Both the position numbers and the translations under genes were made by a program. Source: Lentisphaeria bacterium UBA1784 (GTDB taxonomy: Bacteria; Verrucomicrobiota; Lentisphaeria; Victivallales; Victivallaceae). From it: 11,802 bases of DNA. Under the pieces are notes generated by a model. The model was given only the letters and a program-made list of their open reading frames with translations, made no database searches and had not been told where the DNA came from. Where the stretch lies: the NCBI GenBank assembly GCA_002315455.1, contig DCGG01000053.1, positions 1-11,802 on the forward strand, in the 5' to 3' direction. Shown piece after piece: positions 1-7,527 of the stretch. Numbering within the stretch: the stretch's first letter is position 1; every line of letters starts with the position of its first letter.

Positions 1-673
1 CCAGCCGTGCGAAGGCACACCGGTAGACGGGATCGTAAGGTTTGCCGAGATAGACCGGCTCCTTTTCCACGCCGACCTCCTTCAGCAGACCGCAGAGGAA
101 ACGCGCCGGCGCCCCCGATCCGAAGCCGTACCCCTCCCCCCGCGACTTCCAGCAACTGTCGGGATTCGGAACCACAAGCGGCACCTCCGGACGGCGAAGC
201 AGAAAGTTGAACACCCCTTCCCACGCCGGCTGCCAATCGTAACGGCCCTCCCCCATCAGCACGCCTGCGCAGGAATCCAGCATCCTCGGATCCTGCGTGA
301 TGCGAATGCCGGCAAGTTCCGCAAAGCCGGGAGTCCCGAGGGTCCCCGCCTGAAAGAAGAGTTCGCCATGATAGTTCTGCCTTGCCCACGCAATCAGAGC
401 GTCCCCGGAGGAGAGAATCTGTTCCTCCCGGATGGGCAATCCGGCGCGCTGCTGCAGTTCCGCCTTTCTCCGGCAGGAGTGGCTGGCATCGTTGGTCAGG
501 AGCAGGTAGGGGAAACCGTCGGCGTTCAACCGCTCCAGCAGTTCCGCCGCCCCCGGCAGAGGCGTACCGCACACGGAAAGCGTCCCGTCCGCGTCGAAAA
601 GAATCGCATCGAAACGCTCCCTGCATTCCCGGTAATACTCCCGGAGAGTCCGGGTCCCGTCCGTCCAAGACAT
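1..673 (-). CDS. HAD-superfamily phosphatase, subfamily IIA (NagD-like), 3' end cut by window edge
   Basis: The frame is open from an ATG at 673 to the window edge, giving 224 codons without a stop, so the C-terminus is missing. HAD motif I is FDADGTL (residues 26-32; nucleophile Asp27 and acid/base Asp29). Motif II is LLLTND (57-62, Thr60), and the motif III lysine lies in YLGKPYDP (Lys211). The roughly 130 residues between motifs II and III fit the C2 cap of subfamily IIA (NagD and 4-nitrophenylphosphatase relatives), which are cytoplasmic phosphatases of small phosphorylated metabolites. Substrate cannot be read from the sequence. The gene follows the sugar symporter by 15 bp and the symporter's TAA stop is in the same frame, so the ATG at 673 is the only upstream start possible. 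No good Shine-Dalgarno precedes it, which suggests coupled translation. A sugar-phosphate role is an inference from the neighbour. The motif IV aspartates should lie just beyond the window. Confidence 0.86.
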   Translation of the reverse strand, partial: MSWTDGTRTLREYYRECRERFDAILFDADGTLSVCGTPLPGAAELLERLNADGFPYLLLTNDASHSCRRKAELQQRAGLPIREEQILSSGDALIAWARQNYHGELFFQAGTLGTPGFAELAGIRITQDPRMLDSCAGVLMGEGRYDWQPAWEGVFNFLLRRPEVPLVVPNPDSCWKSRGEGYGFGSGAPARFLCGLLKEVGVEKEPVYLGKPYDPVYRCAFARL

Positions 674-688
674 GATTTCGGAATTTTT

Positions 689-2056
689 TTAGGGCGCAGT
701 ATAGTGCTCAGGACCACCCAGTTTCCGCCACCAGCGGAACACCACGAACATCCCGGCAAACGCGATGGAGGTCACCACCGCGTCCCACACGTACATGTGC
801 CGGTAGCCGAAATGCTTGATGTAAACCCCGGCGATCACCGTGGAGATCACCATGATGATGCTGCGGAACACCGCCTGCGCCGAACAGAACTGACCATAGC
901 GGTCCTTGGGCAGCATGTCGATGAAAAGCGGCAGATTGGCGATGTTCTGAATGGCATAGACCACGCCGGTGATCATGGTGATGATGAACTGCGTCTTGAA
1001 GTCGTTGACGAAAAAGTATCCGGATACGCTGGCCACGATCACAAGGACCATGCCTGACGTGTAGACCCAAATCGCCCGGAACTTATCCACCAGCCACCCC
1101 AGCGGCAGGGTCAGCGCAAGCCCAAGGACCGCCCCCCAGAAGCCGATGATGCCCACGTCTTTGACCGACAGATGAAGCGTTTCCGTGGAGAAGAGAATGG
1201 CGAACATGTTGCGGCAGATGATGGAGACTTCGTTCAGCGCGGTAACAAGGAAAAACCAGAAGTAGAAGGGATGGCTGAAGAAACACTCCCTGGCGAAGAC
1301 CTTCACTCCGTCCACGGCACGGATGAGGACGTTTCCCTTGGGCGGTTCCGGCGGCGGCGGATACTCCCCCTCCCTGACCATGACGCACATGGCCATGAAG
1401 AAGGAGAATACGAAAACAGCCACGGCGCCATAGACCAGAGGCATGTAGCGATCCACGTAGGGCATGGCGCAGAGGTTGAAGATCATTCCGGTGCCGCAGC
1501 CCACCAGATGGAAGCAAGCGTTGAAGGTGCCGGTCCAGCGGTCCGGGACCACGTCCGCATAAAGGTAGTAGAACACCGACGCCACGAAGTTGTAGAAGAA
1601 GTAGTAGATCGCCACGAAGCATCCGCAGGTGACCCAACCAATGGTGTCAAGGGAGAGTCCGGTGACCCTGGAGACCGCCGCCGCGATGTAGGGCGTCATC
1701 CCCACCACCACCAGCGAGATGGTGATGCAGGGCACGGAGATCAGGATGTAGGGGATGCGGCGTCCCCAGCGGGACCGGGTCCGGTCGCTCTTGAAACTGA
1801 CGATGGGGCAGATCACCGCATTGAGGATGGCCGGGATCGTGCCGATGATGATGCTGATCTTGTCGGGCGGCGTGTTGAAGTGGCGCAGAGACAGCGTGAA
1901 AAGCGTGGTCATGGGGCCGAGGAAATAAAGTGCCGATCCGCCCAGCAGAAGCCAGAAAAACAAAAAGATCAGCTGCGTTCTGTTGTAAGTCAGTGATCCG
2001 CACTTCCAGACATCTTTGCCTTCGGCGTACCGTTCGATCCCGGATTTTTCGCTCAT
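689..2056 (-). CDS. MFS sugar:cation symporter of the GPH (glycoside-pentoside-hexuronide) family
   Basis: A 455-residue integral membrane protein with about twelve hydrophobic segments. The cytoplasmic loop between helices 2 and 3 carries SDRTRSRWGRRIPY (residues 90-103), the signature loop of the GPH/MelB-like MFS_2 group, which imports sugars or uronides with Na+ or H+. Length agrees with the family (about 450-500). The frame is open up to 2113, but I chose the ATG at 2056. It has a strong Shine-Dalgarno (GAGGGGGG) three bases upstream, whereas the longer starts at 2080 and 2113 have none and the 2113 ATG falls inside an inverted repeat next to the predicted transcription start. The gene is followed after 15 bp by a HAD phosphatase and preceded by its own promoter. 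The exact sugar is unknown; distant family members are often misannotated as melibiose transporters. Confidence 0.9.
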   Translation of the reverse strand: MSEKSGIERYAEGKDVWKCGSLTYNRTQLIFLFFWLLLGGSALYFLGPMTTLFTLSLRHFNTPPDKISIIIGTIPAILNAVICPIVSFKSDRTRSRWGRRIPYILISVPCITISLVVVGMTPYIAAAVSRVTGLSLDTIGWVTCGCFVAIYYFFYNFVASVFYYLYADVVPDRWTGTFNACFHLVGCGTGMIFNLCAMPYVDRYMPLVYGAVAVFVFSFFMAMCVMVREGEYPPPPEPPKGNVLIRAVDGVKVFARECFFSHPFYFWFFLVTALNEVSIICRNMFAILFSTETLHLSVKDVGIIGFWGAVLGLALTLPLGWLVDKFRAIWVYTSGMVLVIVASVSGYFFVNDFKTQFIITMITGVVYAIQNIANLPLFIDMLPKDRYGQFCSAQAVFRSIIMVISTVIAGVYIKHFGYRHMYVWDAVVTSIAFAGMFVVFRWWRKLGGPEHYTAP

Positions 2057-2091
2057 AAGCCCCCCTCGCACTTGAGACATCAGATGGTTTT

Positions 2092-2122
2092 GCCGCATTG
2101 CGCGGCGTATCATACAAGATAC
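2092..2122. promoter_or_regulatory. Two adjacent inverted repeats in the 5' leader of the symporter gene
   Basis: Two perfect inverted repeats lie side by side: GCCGC-N5-GCGGC (2092-2106) and GTATC-N6-GATAC (2107-2122). The second begins at or beside the expected transcription start, about 6 bases downstream of the -10 box; the first lies wholly in the leader. A repressor operator at +1, or leader RNA hairpins, are both possible. Which protein would bind is unknown; no regulator gene is in the window. Confidence 0.4.
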
Positions 2123-2127
2123 TTTTT

Positions 2128-2156
2128 ACTATATCCGCACTCCCCTGAAAATGCAA
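2128..2156 (-). promoter_or_regulatory. Promoter of the symporter-phosphatase unit
   Basis: On the minus strand, TTGCAT (2151-2156) and TATAGT (2128-2133) are separated by exactly 17 bp. The -10 box matches the sigma70 consensus at 5 of 6 positions. The TTGCATTTTC context recurs at the metX promoter and, as TTGTATTTTC, at the sialidase promoter, which supports it being a real element of this genome. The predicted leader to the ATG at 2056 is about 65 nt. Confidence 0.7.
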
Positions 2157-2159
2157 ACT

Positions 2160-2197
2160 GAAAAACAAAAATTCTCCCGTTTTCTCTGCACAGGGAG
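2160..2197 (-). terminator. Probable intrinsic terminator after the radical SAM gene
   Basis: Reading on the minus strand, an inverted repeat CTCCC...GGGAG (2193-2197 and 2174-2178) is followed by AA and then TTTTTGTTTTT (2161-2171). The stem is short (5 bp) and the loop large (14 nt), so efficiency is uncertain. The U-rich tract right after it, and its place just downstream of the radical SAM stop and upstream of the next promoter, support a terminator. Confidence 0.5.
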
Positions 2198-2214
2198 CGG
2201 CTGCCGGCGGGGCG

Positions 2215-3255
2215 TCAGTCCAAGTCAGAGGCCTTCGCCACGGTGAGAAAACGACGGAGGCAAGTGGGAGATTCCCACGGATGACCGTCGAAAAAGGCGG
2301 GACAACTCCCGGCACAATGGGCGGCGAAAGGACAACTCCCGCACTCCGCCGGGAACTCCGCCGGAGAACGTCCGGCTTCCAGTTTCTCCCGGAGTGCGGT
2401 GGAACGCTCCCACACCTCCGCCAAGGTCATCTCTCCGAATTTCCCGACGACGGCGCTGTCATCGCAATCGAAGCAGACGGTACAGACCCCGTCCGCCTGA
2501 ACCTTTATCACACTCAAAGCGGCATCGCATCCGCAGAATTTACAGCCGACGCCCTCCCCCTTCAGCAGGCGGCGGAAATAGTTGAGCGTCCCCATGAGCA
2601 CCCGATTGGCCAACTGCCCGGGATAACGTTTCTGCAATTTCGCAAGACTCGTCAGCGCACGGCCAATCTCCGCGGCGCCCAACTCCCATTCCGCTCCCGC
2701 TTCACAGCGGCGGACCGCGCTGAAGGTCACGGTGGGAAGTTTCAATTCCCCCAGAAGATACTCCCCCATCTCCTCGAAGCGGTCAAGGTTCTTCCGGTGC
2801 AAACAGCAGGTCACGATGAGCGGCAGTCCGGCTTCCCGGACCATGCCGATTCCGCGCAGCGCCCTGGCATGGCTTCCCGCGCCCCGGGCCGCATCGTGAG
2901 TCTCCTGAAATCCGTCCAGTGAGATCTTCACCGCATCGCAGCGCTTCGTGGAGGCGAGAAAGGAGGCGATCTCCGGCGTCATGGAGATGGCGTTGGTCAG
3001 AATGGTGAAACGCATCCGGTTCTTCACCACGGCGAGGATCAACTCCTGCAGATCGTCCCGCAGCAGTGCTTCCCCGCCTCGCAGGACCATACGCATCACG
3101 CCGCAGGCTCCGGCCTGCGCAATGAGTTTCAGCCAGGCTTCCGTGGACATCTCCGAACCGCCGCACTCCGCGGGATTGCTGAAGAAACAACAGTAGCGGC
3201 ACCGCAGATTGCAGCGGTTGGTCAAATCGGCGACCACGGTAGCGGGGAATCTCAT
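2215..3255 (-). CDS. Radical SAM/SPASM domain protein (peptide-maturase type)
   Basis: 346 residues. The N-terminus has CxxxCxxC in NRCNLRCRYCC (Cys15, Cys19, Cys22), the ligands of the SAM-binding [4Fe-4S] cluster, then a TIM-barrel core with LRGGEALLR (58-66, the GGE motif that contacts SAM) and KISLDG (110-115). The C-terminal SPASM domain is complete: Cys243-X12-Gly256-X4-Cys261, then Cys305-X2-Cys308-X5-Cys314-X3-Cys318, then Cys332, able to hold two auxiliary [4Fe-4S] clusters. SPASM enzymes typically modify peptides or proteins (PqqE, AlbA and sulfatase-maturase types), but some act on other substrates. No precursor-peptide ORF is evident beside it; the 72-bp gap to metW is too small to hold one. 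The start has AAAGGAG eight bases upstream. It is probably cotranscribed behind metX-metW. The substrate is unknown. Confidence 0.9.
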   Translation of the reverse strand: MRFPATVVADLTNRCNLRCRYCCFFSNPAECGGSEMSTEAWLKLIAQAGACGVMRMVLRGGEALLRDDLQELILAVVKNRMRFTILTNAISMTPEIASFLASTKRCDAVKISLDGFQETHDAARGAGSHARALRGIGMVREAGLPLIVTCCLHRKNLDRFEEMGEYLLGELKLPTVTFSAVRRCEAGAEWELGAAEIGRALTSLAKLQKRYPGQLANRVLMGTLNYFRRLLKGEGVGCKFCGCDAALSVIKVQADGVCTVCFDCDDSAVVGKFGEMTLAEVWERSTALREKLEAGRSPAEFPAECGSCPFAAHCAGSCPAFFDGHPWESPTCLRRFLTVAKASDLD

Positions 3256-3327
3256 GGCAGTCTCTCCTTTTTCCGGCCCATTCTACTCGATCCCGGTGCT
3301 GGTTTGCCGTTCCACGGGAACCAGACG

Positions 3328-3963
3328 TCACTTTACGGCGGATCCGGACTTCCGCTCAAGAACAAAGACGCAACTCACCGCAAACAGGTTCGGGAACCAC
3401 TTGGTCAGCCGCGGGAAACGGGCCGCGATCGGCGTTTCCTGCACGATGGTGATGCCAAGGCGTTCGCAGAGCGCACGGAAATCCCGGATGGTTCCGAAGT
3501 GAATGTTCGGGGTGTCGAACCACTGATAGGGCATCTGCGAACTTCTGGGCATCCGCCCGGAGAAACAGACCTGCACCCGGCAGCCCCAATGGCCGAAGTT
3601 GATGAAACTCACCGCCGCGAGCTTGCCCACCCGGACGATCTGATCCACGATCTGATCGGGTCGGCGCATCTCCTGAATGGTCTGACTCAGGACCACAAGG
3701 TCATAGGAACCATCTTCCGCAAAAGAGAGGTCGCCATCCAGATCCCGCTGGACGACGGGGACCCCGTTGGCGATGCAGCGGTAGATGGATTCGGGATCAA
3801 TCTCCATGCCCATGACCTGCGCCTGCCGGTCCTCCTTGAGATGCCGCAGAAAGACGCCGTCTCCGCAACCGAGGTCAAGCACGCGGTCCCCCGGAGAGAC
3901 CAGACTGGAGATGATCTCCAGGTCCCGGCGGCGGTTCTGATCCAGATCTCTGGCTTTTCTCAT
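3328..3963 (-). CDS. metW: MetW, methyltransferase-fold partner of homoserine acyltransferase
   Basis: A 211-residue protein with the class I SAM-binding motif VLDLGCGDGVFLRHL (residues 28-42), the acidic end of strand 2 in GMEIDPE, the MetW-typical SQTIQE (about 93-98) and the hallmark PYQWFDTPNIHFGT (about 145-158). Length is typical of MetW (about 200). In proteobacteria MetW is encoded next to metX and is needed for full homoserine O-acyltransferase activity, so a methionine role is well grounded. Its own methyl-transfer reaction is not established. Its ATG overlaps the metX TGA as ATGA (3960-3963), meaning translational coupling, and it also has its own strong AGGAGG (3972-3977, read on the minus strand). 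It is followed after 72 bp by the radical SAM gene. A small 5-bp-stem inverted repeat lies just after its stop (3309-3321). Confidence 0.95.
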   Translation of the reverse strand: MRKARDLDQNRRRDLEIISSLVSPGDRVLDLGCGDGVFLRHLKEDRQAQVMGMEIDPESIYRCIANGVPVVQRDLDGDLSFAEDGSYDLVVLSQTIQEMRRPDQIVDQIVRVGKLAAVSFINFGHWGCRVQVCFSGRMPRSSQMPYQWFDTPNIHFGTIRDFRALCERLGITIVQETPIAARFPRLTKWFPNLFAVSCVFVLERKSGSAVK

Positions 3964-5117
3964 GCTCTTTTCCTCCTCGGTGTCGCAAGAAAATCCCTCA
4001 CCATCCGGCCGAGAGTCTCCACCTCAAGCAGGAAGGCGTCGTGCCCGCAGGAGGATTTGATCTCACAGAAGGAGACCTCCTTGCGGTTCCGCAGAAGCGC
4101 GTCCACAATCTTCACCGACTGCGGCGTAGGGAAGAGCCAGTCGCTGGAAAAGGAGACCAGCAGGAAGGAGGACTTCACGTCCTTCAGCGCGGCCACCAGG
4201 TCTCCGCGGGTCTCGGCGGTCAGATCGAAGTAATCCGTGGCCCGGGTGATGTAGAAGTAACTGTTGGCATCGAAGCGCTCCACGAAACTCCGGCCCTGAT
4301 ACTGCAGATAACTCTCCACGGCGAAGTCGAAATCAAAGGCGTAACCGTAGTTTTCCGGATCGCTCTTGTCCTGCAGGTTCCGGCCGAACTTCCGGTCCAT
4401 GCTCTCGTTGGAGAGGTACGTGATGTGAGCCAGCATGCGGGCTGCCCCCAATCCCTTGGCCGGAGGTTTGTCCGGCAGATAATCTCCGCCCTTCCAGTCG
4501 GGATCGGCCTTGATCGCTTCCCGGGCGACCCAGTCGAAGGCGATGTTCTGCGGAGTGAAACAGCAGGCGGTGGCGATGGGGACCACTTTGTCCACGAAAT
4601 CGGGGAACGTGACCGCCCATTCCAGAACCTGCATGCCGCCCATGGAACCGCCCACCACCGCCAGCAGATGCTTCACGCCGAGATGGTCCACCAAACGCTT
4701 CTGCGCCTGGACCATGTCGTGAACGGTGATGACGGGGAAGTTCAGGTTGTAGGGGCGGCCGGTGTCGGGATCAATGGAGCCCGGCCCAGTGGTCCCGGAA
4801 CAGCCGCCGAGAACGTTGGAACAGATCACGAAATAGCGATTGGTATCGATCCATTTGCCGGGACCAATCATGTCGTCCCACCAGCCGGGCTTCCGGTCAG
4901 AGGGGGTATGGCGTCCGCAGCAATGGGCGTCGCCGGAGAGGGCGTGGGTGATCAGAATGGCATTGTTTCCCTCGGCATTGAGGGTGCCTGCCGTTTCAAA
5001 GCGGATGTTCGCGTTCTTCAGCGCCCGGCCGCACTGCAGAGGCAACGGCTCCGGGAGTTGAAAATCCCGGGGCTGGACCAGAAAACAATTTTGATTCGGA
5101 GTATCGATTTCAACCAT
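3960..5117 (-). CDS. metX: MetX, homoserine O-acyltransferase (annotated acetyltransferase)
   Basis: A cytoplasmic alpha/beta-hydrolase-fold enzyme that acylates L-homoserine with acetyl-CoA (succinyl-CoA in some MetX enzymes), the committed step of methionine synthesis. It has 385 residues from the ATG at 5117. Visible motifs are THALSGDAH (57-65), the family hallmark NVLGGCSGTTGP (101-112), the nucleophile elbow GGSMGGMQ with Ser158, Asp326 in SSDWLFP, and His359 in CGHDAFLL, forming the Ser-Asp-His triad. The length is normal. The start is ambiguous: a GTG two codons upstream (5123) is also open, and neither start has a well-placed Shine-Dalgarno. I prefer the ATG. It heads the metX-metW-radical SAM unit behind its own promoter. 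The leader is only about 33 nt, so a SAM riboswitch is not present. Acetyl versus succinyl preference cannot be settled from motifs alone. Confidence 0.95.
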   Translation of the reverse strand: MVEIDTPNQNCFLVQPRDFQLPEPLPLQCGRALKNANIRFETAGTLNAEGNNAILITHALSGDAHCCGRHTPSDRKPGWWDDMIGPGKWIDTNRYFVICSNVLGGCSGTTGPGSIDPDTGRPYNLNFPVITVHDMVQAQKRLVDHLGVKHLLAVVGGSMGGMQVLEWAVTFPDFVDKVVPIATACCFTPQNIAFDWVAREAIKADPDWKGGDYLPDKPPAKGLGAARMLAHITYLSNESMDRKFGRNLQDKSDPENYGYAFDFDFAVESYLQYQGRSFVERFDANSYFYITRATDYFDLTAETRGDLVAALKDVKSSFLLVSFSSDWLFPTPQSVKIVDALLRNRKEVSFCEIKSSCGHDAFLLEVETLGRMVRDFLATPRRKRA

Positions 5118-5156
5118 CTCCACAAAAACACGTCACAGAAAAAGGTTTGAATTGAT

Positions 5157-5184
5157 AATATAGCCCGTTTTCCGGAAAATGCAA
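5157..5184 (-). promoter_or_regulatory. metX promoter with a perfect palindrome in its spacer
   Basis: On the minus strand, TTGCAT (5179-5184) and TATATT (5157-5162) are separated by 16 bp. The spacer holds TTTTCCGGAAAA (5168-5179), a perfect 12-bp palindrome touching the -35 box and well placed to be an operator. The TTGCATTTTC start matches the symporter promoter. The predicted transcription start near 5150 gives a leader of about 33 nt. Confidence 0.65.
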
Positions 5185-5206
5185 CCGCAGTTTCCCAAGT
5201 GGAAGC

Positions 5207-6199
5207 CTATTTGCAGATCAAGTCGATCTGCGCCAGTTCCTCCTGCGAAAACTTCAGATCCTGCACCGCCTTCACGGTGTCGCGCAACTGTTCCGGGGAA
5301 TGAGCACCGATCAGGGCGCTGGTGATGCCCCTGACCTGAAGCAGCCACGCGATGGCCATCTGCGGAAGCGTCTGTCCGCGCCGATGCGCCAGATCGTTCA
5401 GTTTGCGGACCTTTCCGAGGAGAACGTCCGTCAGGGCCTCCGGCTTCAGGAAGTGTCTCCGCTCGGCGCGGGAACCCTGCGGGACCGTACCGTTCAGATA
5501 CTTGTCCGTCAGCATCCCCTGCGCCAGAGGGCAGAAAGCGATCCCGCCGAGGCCGAGACTCTCCAGAGAATCCAGCAGTCCGCTCTCGATATGGGTGCGC
5601 TCAAGCATGTTGCAACGCATCTGATGGATGATGAAGGGCGTCTTCAGTTCCCGCAGGATCGCTGCCGCCTCGGCGGTCCGCTCCGGGCCGTAGTTGGATA
5701 TTCCCACGTAGAGGGCACGCCCGCTTCGCACAATATGGTCCAGTGCCAGCATGGACTCCTCCAGCGGCGTCTCCGGATCCGGGCGGTGGTGATAGAAGAT
5801 ATCCACGTAATCCAGCCCCATCCGCTTCAGGCTCTGGTCACAACTGGCGATCAGGTTCTTGCGGCTGCCCCATTCACCGTAGGGACCAGGCCACATGCAG
5901 TATCCGGCCTTGGTGGAGACGATGATCTCGTCCCGGAAGAGATGCAGATCCTGCCGGAAGATGCGTCCGAAAGTCTCCTCCGCGCTCCCCGGTTCCGGCC
6001 CGTAATTGTTGGCGAGGTCGAAATGGGTGATCCCGGAATCGAAAGCCGCCTGCACGGTGGCGCGTCCGGTCTCGTAGACGTCGACACTCCCGAAATTGTG
6101 CCAGAATCCGAGGGAGACGGCGGGCAGTTTCAGACCGCTTTTACCGCAGCGGTTGTAAATCATACCGGACTGATACCGGGCTTCATTGGGGACGTACAT
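5207..6199 (-). CDS. yghZ: Aldo-keto reductase, YghZ-like (L-glyceraldehyde 3-phosphate reductase type)
   Basis: A 330-residue soluble NADPH-dependent oxidoreductase that resembles E. coli YghZ/Gpr closely along its length. Shared features include YNRCGKSGLKLPAVSLGFWH near the N-terminus (15-34), HFDLANNYGPEPGSAEE (59-75), STKAGYCMWPGPYG (95-108), KRMGLDYVDIFYHHRPD (125-141) and LAQGMLTDKYLNG near residue 230. The aldo-keto reductase tetrad is Asp61, Tyr66, Lys97 and His138. The E. coli enzyme reduces L-glyceraldehyde 3-phosphate and, like many of this family, methylglyoxal, so detoxification or scavenging of reactive aldehydes is the likely role. It has AAAGGAG ten bases before the ATG. It is the last gene of a four-gene unit headed by a lipoprotein, 21 bp behind the phosphoesterase, an odd cytoplasmic member of an otherwise envelope-directed set. 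Proteins of this family are often labelled voltage-gated potassium channel beta subunits. Confidence 0.93.
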   Translation of the reverse strand: MYVPNEARYQSGMIYNRCGKSGLKLPAVSLGFWHNFGSVDVYETGRATVQAAFDSGITHFDLANNYGPEPGSAEETFGRIFRQDLHLFRDEIIVSTKAGYCMWPGPYGEWGSRKNLIASCDQSLKRMGLDYVDIFYHHRPDPETPLEESMLALDHIVRSGRALYVGISNYGPERTAEAAAILRELKTPFIIHQMRCNMLERTHIESGLLDSLESLGLGGIAFCPLAQGMLTDKYLNGTVPQGSRAERRHFLKPEALTDVLLGKVRKLNDLAHRRGQTLPQMAIAWLLQVRGITSALIGAHSPEQLRDTVKAVQDLKFSQEELAQIDLICK

Positions 6200-6220
6200 G
6201 ATACGCGGACTCCTTTTCTG

Positions 6221-7516
6221 TCATTTGTCCAGAGGGATCGTTTTCCCGAGCACTTCATACGCAGGCGGAGAGACCAGTTCCTCCGCCGAACCGTCCGGCT
6301 TGAAGCGGACGTGGTCGATCACCGTGCCGTCCTCCACGAAAGTCCGGACTTCGATCCCCGCATCGCTGACGTTGACCCGGGAGGCGCTGGAATTGCAGTT
6401 CCCGCCGGGACCGTCCTGCAAAATCACCGGGAACGGGACATTCCCGCAACTGACCGCGTTGTAGGTGAAGTACTTCGGGTGCGGCTTGTAGAGGCGGACC
6501 TTCTCCTCCCCCGGCATACTGCGGGTAAAGAGATGAACGTGCCCGCCCATCAGCAGGTGGATGCGTTCCGAGGACGTGTTTTTATCCAGCAGTCCAGCGA
6601 TCAGTTCCCGGGCGTAGCGGTTGTTCGGCAGGTCCAAGGAGCCGTATGGTGCACAATGAACGAAGACGATCCGGTAACGCGCACGCTTGAATTCCGGGCG
6701 TTTCACAACGGATTCCAGCCATTCGCGCTCCGCTTTGCGGTATTCGGTGGACTCGTGGAAGTAGGTGTACTCCGCATTTTTGTAGTGATCCGGTTTGTCC
6801 TCGAAACTGTCGAGGACGATGTAGAAGTCCGGTCCGTAAGAAAAAGCATAGTAGGGCATCCCTGTCTCCTGCGAGTGCATCATCCTTGTCCACTCCTCCG
6901 TGGTTTCGGTGCCGCGCCACTCGTGGTTGCCGCGCACCGGGACCATGGGCAGGAGCGGGAAGGCGTTCCGCACCGGCAGAAGCCACTTGTCGAGGATGTC
7001 CTCCTTCACGGTATCGAAGCTCATGCTCATGTCGCCACCGGAAACCACGAAATCACACTCTTTCATTCCGGTGAGAAGACTGTATTTGCCGATCAGTTCC
7101 TGACACCGTTCCGGAGTGAACTGGAAGTCCGACATGAAGGCGAAGGAGTAACTTTTCCGCTCCTTCGCAGGCAGAACGACGGTGAATTCAGGAGAGCGGA
7201 CCTCCTTCGCCCGGTCCTCCCGGTCGATCAGTACCGCGCAGAACGTGCAGGAGGCGCCGGGCTCCCCTTTCAGGCGGAAGCGGTGCAGCGCCCGGTCCCG
7301 CACGAAGCGCCCCGCCAGCGTATTGCTCAACCGTTCCCATTTTCCGGGCCCGGCGAAGCGGTACTCCAGCATCCCGGCGCAGGGAACGTCCCCCGTAAAC
7401 TGGACGCTGACCTCACCCGGGGCCGGATGGGAAAGCCACGGCAGAGCGGCGAAATCCAATGCCCAGGCACCGGCACAAAGAAGACAGGCACCGGTCCAAA
7501 GCGTGCGGCGTAACAT
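6221..7516 (-). CDS. Secreted calcineurin-like metallophosphoesterase
   Basis: 431 residues from the ATG at 7516, which has ACGGAG six bases upstream. The frame is open further up to 7636, but that extension overlaps the Pmp3 gene and lacks a signal. The N-terminus is a clear signal peptide (MLRRTLW, hydrophobic core, AWA at 17-19), so the protein is exported. Residues about 25-115 look like a small beta domain of the purple-acid-phosphatase N-terminal type. The metallophosphoesterase motifs follow: MSDFQF (Asp130; Gln132 where most families have His), SGGDMS (Asp162), RGNHEW (Asn197, His198), VHCAPYG (His287) and GGHVH (His326, His328). The rest of the dinuclear metal site is intact. The substrate, a phosphomonoester or diester, is unknown. 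It lies 11 bp after the Pmp3 gene and 21 bp before the aldo-keto reductase. Confidence 0.87.
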   Translation of the reverse strand: MLRRTLWTGACLLCAGAWALDFAALPWLSHPAPGEVSVQFTGDVPCAGMLEYRFAGPGKWERLSNTLAGRFVRDRALHRFRLKGEPGASCTFCAVLIDREDRAKEVRSPEFTVVLPAKERKSYSFAFMSDFQFTPERCQELIGKYSLLTGMKECDFVVSGGDMSMSFDTVKEDILDKWLLPVRNAFPLLPMVPVRGNHEWRGTETTEEWTRMMHSQETGMPYYAFSYGPDFYIVLDSFEDKPDHYKNAEYTYFHESTEYRKAEREWLESVVKRPEFKRARYRIVFVHCAPYGSLDLPNNRYARELIAGLLDKNTSSERIHLLMGGHVHLFTRSMPGEEKVRLYKPHPKYFTYNAVSCGNVPFPVILQDGPGGNCNSSASRVNVSDAGIEVRTFVEDGTVIDHVRFKPDGSAEELVSPPAYEVLGKTIPLDK

Positions 7517-7527
7517 GGCGGTCTCCG

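Noticed and set aside
671..691. Fusion or readthrough from the symporter into the HAD phosphatase
   Set aside because: The two are in the same frame, but a TAA stop and a proper ATG with five codons between them separate two complete domain architectures; no recoding signal is evident.
3309..3321. Terminator between metW and the radical SAM gene
   Set aside because: GTTCC-N3-GGAAC forms a small hairpin right after metW but no U-tract follows, so readthrough is expected.
4041..5150. A 369-codon plus-strand open frame
   Set aside because: Antisense to metX, which is certain.
5118..5150. SAM riboswitch in the metX leader
   Set aside because: The predicted leader is about 33 nt, too short for any known SAM riboswitch, and no such fold is seen.
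5300..7513. A 737-codon plus-strand open frame
   Set aside because: It is antisense to the aldo-keto reductase and phosphoesterase, both with clear family motifs, ribosome sites and tight spacing. The plus frame shows no domain or signal and is Arg/His/Gly-rich, as expected for a GC-rich mirror frame.
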